Positions 18,448 through 26,357 of a stretch of 64,000 nt of DNA are shown one piece after another. Position 1 is the first letter of the stretch, and each line of letters begins with the position of its first letter. A model generated the notes under the pieces. That model did no database searches and was not told where the DNA came from. It saw only the letters and a list, made by a program, of their open reading frames with translations. This stretch comes from Nocardioides sp. Soil805 (GTDB lineage: Bacteria; Actinomycetota; Actinomycetes; Propionibacteriales; Nocardioidaceae). The position numbers and the translations under genes were made by a program. The stretch spans positions 124,927 through 188,926 of the forward strand of contig NZ_LMSU01000005.1 in assembly GCF_001429625.1 (NCBI RefSeq). The letters run 5' to 3'.

Positions 18448-20138
18448 TAGACCCCCCACTCCGCGCGCAACGCGTCGCAGATCTCCCCGAGCGTCGCCTC
18501 GGCACGCACGGCGTCGAGCATCGCCGGGATCATGTTGTCGTCGGTGCGACCGACCTCGACCATCCGCTGCACGGCGGCGGACGCCGCGGCATCGTCACGC
18601 CGGCCACGCCGCTCGGCGAGCAGGCGCACCTGCTCCACCTCGACCTCGTGGCTGACGCGCAGGATCTCCAGGTCGTGGGTGACCGACTCCTCGTGGCAGT
18701 TGACGCCGACGATCCGCTTGTCCTTCTTCTCCAGCGCGACCTGGTACTGGAAGGCCGCCTCGGCGATCTCGGACATGAACCAGCCGCTCTCGATGCCCTG
18801 GAGCAGGCCCTTGGTCATCGGGTCGTCGCCCGTGCGCGCCGCGGCCGCGAGGCCCTCGACGTCGTCGTGGGTCAGCGTCGAGCCGCCCATGGCCAGGATC
18901 TTGTCGAAGATCGCGTTGGCCTCGGCCTCGATCTTGTCGGTGAGCGCCTCGACGTACCAGCTGCCGCCCAGCGGGTCGGCGACGTTGACGACGCCGGTCT
19001 CCTCCATGATCACCTGCTGGGTGCGCAGCGCGATCTCGGCGGCCTGCTCGCTCGGCAGCGCCAGCGTCTCGTCGAGGGCGTTGGTGTGCAGCGAGTTGGT
19101 GCCGCCCAGGACCGCCGACAGCGCCTCGATGCCGGTGCGGACCACGTTGTTGTAGGGCTGCTGGGCGGTCAGCGAGACCCCGGCCGTCTGGGTGTGGAAG
19201 CGCAGCCACTGCGCCTTCTCGGTCTTCGCGCCGTAGACGTCACGCAGCCAGCGCGCCCAGATGCGACGGGCGGCGCGGAACTTGGCGATCTCCTCGAAGA
19301 AGTCCACGTGGGCGTCGAAGAAGAACGAGAGGCCGGGCGCGAAGACGTCGACGTCCATGCCGCGCGACAGCCCCAGCTCGACGTACCCGAAGCCGTCGGC
19401 GAGCGTGAACGCCAGCTCCTGCGCGGCCGTCGAGCCGGCCTCGCGGATGTGGTACCCGGAGACCGAGAGCGGCTTGTACGCCGGGATCTCGGCCGCGCAG
19501 TACTCCATCAGGTCGCCGATGAGCCGCAGGTGCGGCTCGGGACCGAAGAGCCACTCCTTCTGCGCGATGTACTCCTTGAAGATGTCGGTCTGCAGGGTGC
19601 CGTTGAGCGCGCCGGTGTCGACGCCCGCCCGCTCCGCGGCCACGAGCATCATGCAGAACACCGGGACCGCCGGGCCGCTGACGGTCATCGACGTGGTGAC
19701 CTGGCCGAGGTCGATGCCGTCGAAGAGCACCTCCATGTCGGCGGCGCTGTCGATGGCCACCCCGCAGTGGCCGACCTCGCCGAGCGACTTCGGGTCGTCG
19801 GAGTCGAGTCCCATCAGCGTCGGCATGTCGAAGGCGACGCTGAGACCGCCGCCCCCACGACCCAGGATCATCTTGTAGCGCTCGTTGGTCTGCTGGGCGT
19901 TGCCGAAGCCGGCGAACTGCCGGATCGTCCAGGTGCGACCGCGGTAGCCGGTCGGGTACAGGCCGCGCGTGTATGGGAACTGGCCGGGCCACTCCCCCTC
20001 GTCGGTGCCGTACGCCGGGTCGACCTCGACGCCGCTGAGCGTGGTGAAGTCGACGTCGCGGGTCCGCGACCCGTCGTAGCTCGCCTGCCAGCGCTCGCGT
20101 GCCGAACCGGTGTCGTGGCTGCCTGTGTCCTGGGTCAT
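18426..20138 (-). CDS. Acyl-CoA mutase large subunit, isobutyryl-CoA mutase (IcmA)-like
   Basis: This 570-residue protein is the TIM-barrel substrate domain of a B12-dependent acyl-CoA mutase, lacking the C-terminal cobalamin-binding domain. The length matches IcmA-type large subunits, which need a separate roughly 140-residue B12 subunit. Two specificity positions fit isobutyryl-CoA rather than methylmalonyl-CoA: Phe in WTIRQFAGF (Tyr in methylmalonyl-CoA mutase) and Gln in YIAQKEWLF (Arg there). Other family motifs (SVAFDMPTLMGLDSDDP, PYNNVVRTGIEAL, GGTNSLHTNALDE) are intact. No small-subunit gene is in the window. The ATG at 20138 lies eight bases from a 20-base perfect palindrome. It probably interconverts isobutyryl- and n-butyryl-CoA, joining valine breakdown to the ethylmalonyl-CoA pathway (inference). 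Confidence 0.85.
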   Translation of the reverse strand: MTQDTGSHDTGSARERWQASYDGSRTRDVDFTTLSGVEVDPAYGTDEGEWPGQFPYTRGLYPTGYRGRTWTIRQFAGFGNAQQTNERYKMILGRGGGGLSVAFDMPTLMGLDSDDPKSLGEVGHCGVAIDSAADMEVLFDGIDLGQVTTSMTVSGPAVPVFCMMLVAAERAGVDTGALNGTLQTDIFKEYIAQKEWLFGPEPHLRLIGDLMEYCAAEIPAYKPLSVSGYHIREAGSTAAQELAFTLADGFGYVELGLSRGMDVDVFAPGLSFFFDAHVDFFEEIAKFRAARRIWARWLRDVYGAKTEKAQWLRFHTQTAGVSLTAQQPYNNVVRTGIEALSAVLGGTNSLHTNALDETLALPSEQAAEIALRTQQVIMEETGVVNVADPLGGSWYVEALTDKIEAEANAIFDKILAMGGSTLTHDDVEGLAAAARTGDDPMTKGLLQGIESGWFMSEIAEAAFQYQVALEKKDKRIVGVNCHEESVTHDLEILRVSHEVEVEQVRLLAERRGRRDDAAASAAVQRMVEVGRTDDNMIPAMLDAVRAEATLGEICDALRAEWGVYREPARF

Positions 20139-20145
20139 ACGGGCA

Positions 20146-20165
20146 ATAGTAGGACGTCCTACTAT
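20146..20165. promoter_or_regulatory. 20-base perfect palindrome upstream of mutase
   Basis: ATAGTAGGACGTCCTACTAT is perfectly palindromic, lies seven bases upstream of the mutase ATG and overlaps the stop codon of the upstream TetR gene. Size and placement suggest a tight operator blocking mutase expression. The regulator is not identified. Confidence 0.6.
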
Positions 20166-20836
20166 CCCTCGCGAAACCTCGCTCCCGCCCCCTCGGCCGG
20201 CTCCAGCAGGTAGCGGCACCACAGGTCCGCGAGGTGCTCGGCGTACGCCGTCGCCGTCCAGCCGCGGGAGCCCAGCAGCACGAAGTACTGCGGCGAGTTC
20301 GTGGCCCAGACGACGTCCGCCACGGCGTCGTCGTCCAGGTCGGGTCGCAGCTCCCCGGTGCCGCGGAGGTCGGCGGCGAAGAGGCGCATGTTGGCGGCCC
20401 GGCGCTGGGCGATCGCGTCGCGCACCCGTGCACACCCCGGGTCGGTGACCGCGGCCTGGGCCAGCGCCTCGAGGAGCGGCACGACGGTGGGCATCAGCCG
20501 CCCGAGCGCGGCGGCGTACACCTCGATCTTGTCGCGGGCGGTCTCGGCCGCGCGGATCGCGACGACGTAGTCGCGCTGCTCTGCCCGCACCGGTTCGTCG
20601 CTCGAGCCCAGGGCCATGTCGACGACCGCGAGGAGCAGCTCGGGCTTGCGCCCCACCGCCGTGTAGACGGTGTCGACGCTGACCCCGGCACGGGCCGCGA
20701 CGTCGGCGACCGACGTGCGCTCGTAGCCGCCGTCCGCGAACAGGTCCCGGGCGGCGGCCAGCACTGCCCGCCGGGTCGCGGCGGCCCGCTCGGCACGCAC
20801 GTCCGAGCGGTAACGCCTCTTGACCGGGTCCACCAC
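20162..20836 (-). CDS. TetR-family regulator
   Basis: This is a roughly 224-residue regulator. The N-terminal HTH (about residues 15-60) reads TRRAVLAAARDLFADGGYER, TSVADVAARAGVSVDTVYTA; the rest is a helical ligand domain. Two consecutive GTG codons (20836, 20833) are the likely starts, with a -10-like TACGGT seven bases upstream. The upstream gap holds an ACCAATATTGGT palindrome and a further half-site, shared with a divergent cupin gene, indicating auto-control and control of the cupin. Its stop overlaps the palindrome before the mutase gene, so it may be co-transcribed with the mutase. Confidence 0.88.
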   Translation of the reverse strand: MVDPVKRRYRSDVRAERAAATRRAVLAAARDLFADGGYERTSVADVAARAGVSVDTVYTAVGRKPELLLAVVDMALGSSDEPVRAEQRDYVVAIRAAETARDKIEVYAAALGRLMPTVVPLLEALAQAAVTDPGCARVRDAIAQRRAANMRLFAADLRGTGELRPDLDDDAVADVVWATNSPQYFVLLGSRGWTATAYAEHLADLWCRYLLEPAEGAGARFREG

Positions 20837-20848
20837 GCGGCCTACCGT

Positions 20849-20883
20849 ACCAATATTGGTCCGAACCCGATTCCGACCAATAT
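20849..20883. promoter_or_regulatory. TetR operator candidate: three ACCAA half-sites
   Basis: ACCAATATTGGT (20849-20860) is a perfect 12-base palindrome. A third half-site ACCAATAT follows at 20876-20883, and TTGGTC/GACCAA (20856-20861 and 20875-20880) form a second dyad. The element is centred in the TetR/cupin divergent gap. Confidence 0.65.
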
Positions 20884-20903
20884 GTGCGGCCCGAGGAGCA
20901 GCC

Positions 20904-21410
20904 ATGAGCGAGTCCGTCACCGCGACCGGAGTGGTCGTCCGCGAGCCGGGCGAGGGCCCGGCCACCTGGGCCGTGGGGTCGCTGTTCGAGCACCTCGTCG
21001 GCCCCGAGCACACCGAGGGCCTGCTGGGCGTCTCGCTCGTCACCCAGCCGCCGGGGATCGCCACGCCCCTGCACCAGCACACCCACGAGGCCGAGGCGTT
21101 CTTCGTGCTCTCCGGCCGGGTGAGCTACCGCGGCGGCGACCAGACCTGGGAGCTGTACGACGGGTGCTTCGTGTGGCTGCCCCGCGGCGTCCCGCACGCC
21201 TTCCGCATCCGTGGTGACCGGCCGGCCCGCCTGCTCGCCCTCACCGCACCCGGCGGCCTGATGGGGCTCTACGACGAGGTCGGCATCCCGGCCACCGCGC
21301 ACCGGCTCCCCGGCGACGACGGACAGCCGCCCGAGGTCGAGATCCCGCGCTGGGCCGCGGTCGGCCCGCGCTACGGCCTCGAGGTGCTCGGCCCGCCGAT
21401 CCCCGAGTGA
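20904..21410 (+). CDS. Cupin-domain protein (quercetin-dioxygenase-like)
   Basis: This 168-residue single-cupin protein starts at 20904, after GAGGAG. Cupin motif 1 is PLHQHTHEAEAFFVLSGRVS, supplying two His and one Glu of the metal site. Motif 2 is WLPRGVPHAFRI with the third His. Such proteins are dioxygenases, isomerases or ligand sensors; the sequence does not decide which. It is divergent from a TetR regulator and shares its operator, so it is probably induced by the TetR ligand. Confidence 0.85.
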   Translation: MSESVTATGVVVREPGEGPATWAVGSLFEHLVGPEHTEGLLGVSLVTQPPGIATPLHQHTHEAEAFFVLSGRVSYRGGDQTWELYDGCFVWLPRGVPHAFRIRGDRPARLLALTAPGGLMGLYDEVGIPATAHRLPGDDGQPPEVEIPRWAAVGPRYGLEVLGPPIPE

Positions 21411-21414
21411 GGGC

Positions 21415-21906
21415 CTAGAAGTCCCCCGCCTCGCGGCGCACCGGGCGCAGCAGCTCGGACAGCTGCGAGAGCGCGTCGTCGTCGAGCGCCCCGAGCCCGA
21501 AGTCCGCCGACGTCAGGTCGGCGGTGGCCCGCTCCACGACGGCGCGACCCTCGTCGGTGATCTCCGCCAGCACGGCGCGCCCGTCGGACGGCGAGGCACG
21601 GCGTACGACGAACCCGGACGCCTCCAGGCGTCGCACGATCGAGGTCACCGAGGTCGGGTGCACCTGGAGCCGCTCCCCGATCTTGCCCAGCGGCAGCGAG
21701 CCGCGGGACGAGAAGGTCAGCAGCACCAGCGCCTCGTAGCGGGCGAAGGTGAGCCCGTGCGGCTTGAGCAGGGCGTCCAGCCGGCCGATCACCAGCTGCT
21801 GCACCCGCATCAGCGAGGTGACGGCGTGCATCGCCGGCACGCCGTCCCATCGCTTGCCCCACTGGCGCGCCGCCTCGTCGATGAAGTCGAGGGGCCGGCC
21901 GGACAT
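21415..21906 (-). CDS. MarR-family regulator
   Basis: This is a 163-residue winged-helix regulator: a dimerisation helix (MRVQQLVIGRLDALLKPHGL), then RYEALVLLTFSSRGSLPLGK, the recognition helix region HPTSVTSIVRRLEASGFVVR and the wing SPSDGRAVLAEITDEGRAVV. MarR proteins respond to phenolics, drugs or metabolites. The ATG at 21906 follows the MMPL gene by ten bases, and a TAGCCT -10-like box overlaps that gene's stop codon, so it may be transcribed both with the MMPL gene and on its own. Confidence 0.9.
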   Translation of the reverse strand: MSGRPLDFIDEAARQWGKRWDGVPAMHAVTSLMRVQQLVIGRLDALLKPHGLTFARYEALVLLTFSSRGSLPLGKIGERLQVHPTSVTSIVRRLEASGFVVRRASPSDGRAVLAEITDEGRAVVERATADLTSADFGLGALDDDALSQLSELLRPVRREAGDF

Positions 21907-21916
21907 GGTGAGCAGG

Positions 21917-24463
21917 CTAGACGAGGGCGTCCTGCTCGACGTCATGGCGCTCGTCGTCCTGGACACGGCGCGGCGCCCGCTGCTTGTCGACCAGCGCCGA
22001 CCCCTCCACGTCGAGGTGCGGGAGGATCCGGTCCAGCCAGACCGGCATCCACCAGACCTTGTCCCCCAGCATCGACATCACGGCCGGGGTGAGCGTCATC
22101 CGGATGAGGAAGGCGTCGAGCAGGACGCCGACCGCGAGGCCGAGGCCGATCGGGCGGGCCATCGTCATGTGCGACCACACGAAGCCGGCGAAGACCGACA
22201 CCATGATCAGGGCCGCGGCCGCGACCACCCGGGCACCGGAGGCGAAGCCGGTGTGGACCGCGCGGCGGGCGTCCTGCCCGTGCACGTAGGACTCGCGCAT
22301 CCCCGACACCAGGAACATCTGGTAGTCCATGGCCAGGCCGAACAGGATGCCGATGAGCAGCGTCGGCATGAAGCTCAGCACCGCGCCCGGGTTGTGCACG
22401 TCGAAGACGCCGCCGAGCCAGCCCCACTGGTAGACCGCCACGATCACGCCGAAGCTCGCCACCACCGAGAGCAGGAAGCCCGCGGTCGCGATGATCGGCA
22501 CGAGCACCGAGCGGAACACGATGGTGAGCAGCAGCAGGGACAGGCCGATCACCAGCACGAGGTAGAGCGGCAGCGCGTCGGCGAGCTTCTGGGAGACCTC
22601 GATGTTGGCGACCGTGGCCCCGGTGACCCCGACGTCGACGCCGTCGGCGGCCAGCTCGTCGGTCACCGGTCCGCGCAGCTCGTCGACGAGAGCGACGGTG
22701 CTGGCGGCGGACGGCCCCTCGGTGGGGACGACCTGGAACGCGAGGGTACGACGGTCCTCGCTGACCCCGATCGGGAGCACGTCGCTGACGCCCTCCACGT
22801 CGGCGAGCGCGGAGCCGATCCGCGCCTGGGTGGCCACGACGTCGCCGTCTGCGACCGGCTGCTCGACGTCGGCGGACACGATCACGGGCCCGTTCGCCCC
22901 GGGGCCGAAGGCATCGGCGACCCGGTCGTAGGCCTGGTAGGCCGTGGAGTCCACCGGCTCCGAGCCGCCGTCGGGCAGGCCGAGCCGCAGCGAGAGCGCC
23001 GGGATCGCCAGGACGCCCATCAGCAGGACCACCGCGACCACGGCTGCGGGGGCGCGTCGCGTCACGACGCCGACCCACGTCTCGGGCCAGCCGTCCTTGC
23101 GTGGCTTGTCCTGCGTCGTACGACGCGGGATCGCGCGCCGGCCGGCGAGCGAGAGCAGCGCCGGGGTCAGGGTCATCGCGACGAGCACGGTGACCAGCAC
23201 GGTGGCCGCGGCGAGCACGCCCATCTGCACCAGCACCGGGATGCCCGAGACGAGCAGGGCCGCGAGCGCGATGACCACTGTGGCGCCGGCGACCACGACC
23301 GCGGTGCCGGCGGTGCCGGTCGCCAGGCCGATGCTGTGGCGGACGTCCTCGCGGTCGACCTCGTGACCCGCGTGGGCGAGGTCGGCGAGCTGGCGGCGGT
23401 GTCGGTTGACGATGAACAGCGCGTAGTCGATGCCGACCGCGAGCCCGAGCATCGCCCCGAGCACGGGCGCCATCTGCTGGAGGTCCAGCCAGTGGGTGAG
23501 CGCGAGGGCACCGAGGAGGCTGACGCCGACGCCGGTGAACGCAACGGCGAGCGGCATCCCGGCCATCACCAGCGAGCCGAGCATCACCAGCAGGACGACG
23601 GTGGCGACGCCGATGCCGATGGCCTCGCCGATGCCCCCGACCTCGGTGGAGAACACCAGCTCCTGGCCGTAGTCGACCTCGACGCCCGCGTCCGCCAGCT
23701 GCTCGCCGGCCTCCGGCACGAGGGCGAGGTCGTCGGGCGAGATCTCCTGCATGCTGGCGTCGAAGCGGATCTGGACCAGCGCGGTGGTGCCGTCCTCGCT
23801 CACGAGGCGTACGCCGTCGCCGAGACCGCGCAGGGTGGCCCCGTGGGTGTACTGCTGCTCGCCGTCCTCGAGCCGCTCGCGGGCGTCGGCCAGGCGCTCC
23901 TCGCCGTCGGCCAGCGTGGACTCCAGCTCGGCCTGGCCGTCGATGCGTGCGGGCAGGGTCGGGTCGTCGGGGTCGGTGCGCTGGAGGCGGGCGATGTCGC
24001 GCTCCCCCTCGCCGATGAGCCAGCGCAGCTGCTGGAGCTGGCGCGCGCCCTTGTCGTACTCACGGCGTCCGTCGAGGAGCTGCTGGCGGCCCTCGCGCAG
24101 GTCGGCACCGCTCTTGTCGAGCTCGGCCTGGGTGGCGAAGGGGTCCACCGTCCCGGTGACGTGCGGGAGCTTCTCCCAGTCGGCCATCGTCGCGTCGATC
24201 GCGTCGCGCTGGGCGGCGGTGAAGCCGTCCTCCGAGTGCAGGACGACGGTGCCTGAGCCCCCGGCGACCTCGGGGATCTGCTCGCCCAGGTCGTCGAGCA
24301 CCTGCGCGAACTCGCTGTCGGGGAGCTCGAACTCGTTGGTGAGGGGCCGCTGCAGCGACAGCATCGCGCCCACCCCGGCGCCGAGCACGAGGACCCAGGC
24401 GAGGACGAAGGCGAGGGGCTTGCGGGCCGCGGCGCTGCCGAGGCGGTAGAGGAGGGAGGCCAT
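21917..24463 (-). CDS. MMPL/RND-family transporter
   Basis: This 848-residue membrane protein follows the MmpL/HAE3 pattern: an N-terminal helix (ARKPLAFVLAWVLVLGAGVG), a large extracytoplasmic domain with a charged helical hairpin (about 130-240), a five-helix bundle with the sensor-like GIDYALFIVNRHRRQLADLA, a second extracytoplasmic domain and a second helix bundle with FGLAMDYQMFLVSGMRESYV. Related proteins export lipids, siderophores or drugs using proton-motive force; the conserved Asp-Tyr pairs (GIDYA, AMDYQ) are the proton relay. It lies one base after a TetR gene, so it is presumably repressed by it. Confidence 0.93.
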   Translation of the reverse strand: MASLLYRLGSAAARKPLAFVLAWVLVLGAGVGAMLSLQRPLTNEFELPDSEFAQVLDDLGEQIPEVAGGSGTVVLHSEDGFTAAQRDAIDATMADWEKLPHVTGTVDPFATQAELDKSGADLREGRQQLLDGRREYDKGARQLQQLRWLIGEGERDIARLQRTDPDDPTLPARIDGQAELESTLADGEERLADARERLEDGEQQYTHGATLRGLGDGVRLVSEDGTTALVQIRFDASMQEISPDDLALVPEAGEQLADAGVEVDYGQELVFSTEVGGIGEAIGIGVATVVLLVMLGSLVMAGMPLAVAFTGVGVSLLGALALTHWLDLQQMAPVLGAMLGLAVGIDYALFIVNRHRRQLADLAHAGHEVDREDVRHSIGLATGTAGTAVVVAGATVVIALAALLVSGIPVLVQMGVLAAATVLVTVLVAMTLTPALLSLAGRRAIPRRTTQDKPRKDGWPETWVGVVTRRAPAAVVAVVLLMGVLAIPALSLRLGLPDGGSEPVDSTAYQAYDRVADAFGPGANGPVIVSADVEQPVADGDVVATQARIGSALADVEGVSDVLPIGVSEDRRTLAFQVVPTEGPSAASTVALVDELRGPVTDELAADGVDVGVTGATVANIEVSQKLADALPLYLVLVIGLSLLLLTIVFRSVLVPIIATAGFLLSVVASFGVIVAVYQWGWLGGVFDVHNPGAVLSFMPTLLIGILFGLAMDYQMFLVSGMRESYVHGQDARRAVHTGFASGARVVAAAALIMVSVFAGFVWSHMTMARPIGLGLAVGVLLDAFLIRMTLTPAVMSMLGDKVWWMPVWLDRILPHLDVEGSALVDKQRAPRRVQDDERHDVEQDALV

Positions 24464-24464
24464 G

Positions 24465-25124
24465 TCAGTTCTCCAGCGGGGAGGTCGAGGTCGAGGCACC
24501 GGACTCGTCGAAGCCCGTGAAGAGCAGGTCGAACGCCTGCCTGAGGGCGTCGTGGTAGCGACGCGTGACGGCGGGGTCGTCGGTCGGGGCGTCGGGCGAC
24601 TCGGCGACCACCAGCCGGGTCAGCCGGTCGAGGATCGCACCGGTCGCGGCGGCCAGCGCGGCGACGTACACCGGATCGGCGTCGGGCCCGATCCGGTCGC
24701 GCAGGCCCGTCTCGAGCGCGTCGGTCTGGGAGTCGCTGAACTCGCGCAGGAAGCGCCGCGTGGCCGGCGAGGCCTCGGCCGCCCGCTCGAGCGCGAAGGC
24801 CTGGGCGAAGACGGGGTCGTCGAGCAGGCCGTCGAGCACGACGGTGATCGACTGCCGGAGCGGCTCGTCGGCGGGGCGGGCCACGAAGGCCGCCACGGTG
24901 TCGCGCGTGACCTCCTCGATGGAGGCGGTCAGCACATCCTCCACGCGGGGGAAGTAGTTGAACAGCGTCCGGCGCGACACCCCGGCCTCCGCGGCGATCC
25001 GGTCCGCGGTGAGGGCGTCGATGCCCTCCGCGGTCACGATCGCGATGGCGGCAGCACTGAGCGCGTCGCGGGTGCGCTGCTTCTTCGCCGCGCGCAGCCC
25101 GCAGGTGGTCAGGTCGAGGCTCAT
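24465..25124 (-). CDS. TetR-family regulator of the MMPL transporter
   Basis: This is a 219-residue regulator with HTH motif ALSAAAIAIVTAEGIDALTA, DRIAAEAGVSRRTLFNYFP and a helical effector domain. It reads directly into the MMPL gene (one-base gap), a classical local repressor-exporter operon. The ATG at 25124 has TACAGT six bases upstream and no Shine-Dalgarno. A ten-base-arm dyad covers that box, so autoregulation is very likely. Confidence 0.9.
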   Translation of the reverse strand: MSLDLTTCGLRAAKKQRTRDALSAAAIAIVTAEGIDALTADRIAAEAGVSRRTLFNYFPRVEDVLTASIEEVTRDTVAAFVARPADEPLRQSITVVLDGLLDDPVFAQAFALERAAEASPATRRFLREFSDSQTDALETGLRDRIGPDADPVYVAALAAATGAILDRLTRLVVAESPDAPTDDPAVTRRYHDALRQAFDLLFTGFDESGASTSTSPLEN

Positions 25125-25127
25125 ACC

Positions 25128-25159
25128 TGCACTGTAGGGCAAACTTGCACTACGGTGCA
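25128..25159. promoter_or_regulatory. TetR operator candidate upstream of TetR-MMPL operon
   Basis: TGCACTGTAG (25128-25137) and CTACGGTGCA (25150-25159) are inverted arms with one mismatch, 12 bases apart. The left arm contains the operon's -10-like box, so binding would block transcription. Confidence 0.6.
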
Positions 25160-25181
25160 CATTCAGTCCGGGTGAGGCTGC

Positions 25182-25547
25182 TCACCCCGGGCCGTCGTCC
25201 TCCTCCGCGTCCCCCAGCAGGTCGGCCGCGGCCTCCCGCCAGCGCAGCTCGAGCTCCGCGAGGTCGGCCCGGTGCACGTCGATCCGGCAGCCTCGGCCCG
25301 AGTGCTTGAGGGCGATGCCCTCCTCGTGCCAGTGCGGCACGGCCTCGTGGAGCAGGTCGGACGGGAACTCCCCCGCCGCGTTGGTGACCCGCCACCACGT
25401 CACACCGCCGCCGTGGCGGCTCAGCACCGAGCCGACCCGGCGGGGCCCGATACCGACCACCCGGCCGAGGTCGCCGTAGGAGACCACCCTGCCCCGCGGG
25501 ACCAGCTCCACGGCCCGCAGCACCAGCTCGTCGAGGCGCTCGTCCAT
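25182..25547 (-). CDS. Alkyltransferase-like protein (ATL), MGMT DNA-binding fold
   Basis: This 121-residue protein matches the C-terminal DNA-binding domain of O6-alkylguanine-DNA alkyltransferase: LVLRAVELVPRGRVVSYGDL, GIGPRRVGSVLSRHGG. The reactive PCHRV motif is replaced by TWWRVTNAAGEFP, so it cannot accept an alkyl group. ATL proteins flip out and flag O6-alkylguanine lesions for nucleotide excision repair. Here the usual Trp-for-Cys substitution is present. It is followed on the same strand by an unrelated gene cluster; the PH-domain gene lies 13 bases upstream and may share its transcript. Confidence 0.88.
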   Translation of the reverse strand: MDERLDELVLRAVELVPRGRVVSYGDLGRVVGIGPRRVGSVLSRHGGGVTWWRVTNAAGEFPSDLLHEAVPHWHEEGIALKHSGRGCRIDVHRADLAELELRWREAAADLLGDAEEDDGPG

Positions 25548-25560
25548 CGGTCGGGTCGCG

Positions 25561-26076
25561 TCAGTTGGCCACGCGCGGACCGCGCAGGCCGGAGCGCTGG
25601 ACCACCCGCTGGATGGACAGGTCGCGGTCGTCGGGTCGTCCGACGTACCGGATGTCGCGCAGGCCCTGCTCCTGGGCGGCGGACTCGAAGACGAAGTGGC
25701 CGAAGCCCAGGAGGCGGCCGTGCAGCGGCTTCTTGACCGTGATGTCGAGGATCCGGGACAGCGGCATGGTGGCCAGCTGCTGCGAGAGCACGCCGTGCAC
25801 GCGGAAGACGCGCATGTTGGTGATCACGAACCGGTCCATGTGCTCGCCCAGCGCCTTCCAGGCGGCGTGGCCCCAGAGCCCGAAGGCCAGCGCGAAGGGG
25901 AACCACGCGAGGTCCATGTCGATGAAGGGCACCGCGACGAGCAGGCCCAGGCCGAGGAGCGCCTCCAGGGCGGGGAGGACGAAGACGACCCAGTGGTGGC
26001 GCACCTCGTCGACGATGACCTCCCCCTCCTCGCGCAGCAGGTGCCGGCGGATGCGGGGGTCGAAGAGCCCGCGCAC
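25561..26076 (-). CDS. PH-domain membrane protein (bPH type)
   Basis: This 171-residue protein has two adjacent hydrophobic helices (about residues 28-70: WVVFVLPALEALLGLGLLVA, WFPFALAFGLWGHAAW) followed by a bacterial pleckstrin-homology domain: DRFVITNMRVFRVHGVLSQQ, ATMPLSRILDITVKKPLHGR and FGHFVFESAAQEQGLRDIRY. This helix-pair/bPH order is common in actinobacterial YdbT-like proteins of unknown role at the membrane. It starts at GTG 26076. Confidence 0.85.
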   Translation of the reverse strand: MRGLFDPRIRRHLLREEGEVIVDEVRHHWVVFVLPALEALLGLGLLVAVPFIDMDLAWFPFALAFGLWGHAAWKALGEHMDRFVITNMRVFRVHGVLSQQLATMPLSRILDITVKKPLHGRLLGFGHFVFESAAQEQGLRDIRYVGRPDDRDLSIQRVVQRSGLRGPRVAN

Positions 26077-26104
26077 CGCCGTCAGCCCCGTGCCGGGTGG
26101 GGCG

Positions 26105-26275
26105 TCACGTCAGGGCGCCCACGAAGTCGATGACGGCCGTGAAGAGCTGCTGGGCCAGCTCCGCCGTCTTGCCCACGCCGGCGGTCGCGGCGTCGGCGAG
26201 GCCGTTGGGGTCGGTGAACATCCAGAAGCCGAGAAACACGACCACCAGGGCGAGGATCGCCTTCTTGGCGCTCAT
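26105..26275 (-). CDS. 56-residue single-helix membrane protein
   Basis: This small gene was found by reading the gap. The ATG at 26275 has GAGGAG seven bases upstream, and the TGA is at 26105-26107. The protein starts MSAKKAILALVVVFLGFWMF, a positively charged tip and one membrane helix, then a short amphipathic tail with AGVGKTAELAQQLFTAVIDF. It has no known function. Clear ribosome-binding site, sensible membrane topology and same-strand neighbours support it as real. It sits 28 bases before the PH-domain gene and could share its transcript. Confidence 0.7.
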   Translation of the reverse strand: MSAKKAILALVVVFLGFWMFTDPNGLADAATAGVGKTAELAQQLFTAVIDFVGALT

Positions 26276-26357
26276 CGGGGAACTCCTCGTGCGGACGGGC
26301 AGGGGACCGGACTTTCCTACCAGTCCCCGCGGCCGTCGCGACGGAGGCGCGCAGGCG

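Noticed and set aside
20139..20161. B12 riboswitch upstream of the mutase genes
   Set aside because: The gaps before the ICM-like mutase (about 23 bases to the TetR stop) and ecm (75 bases) are too short, and I saw no B12-box-like sequence; control appears to be by palindromic operators.
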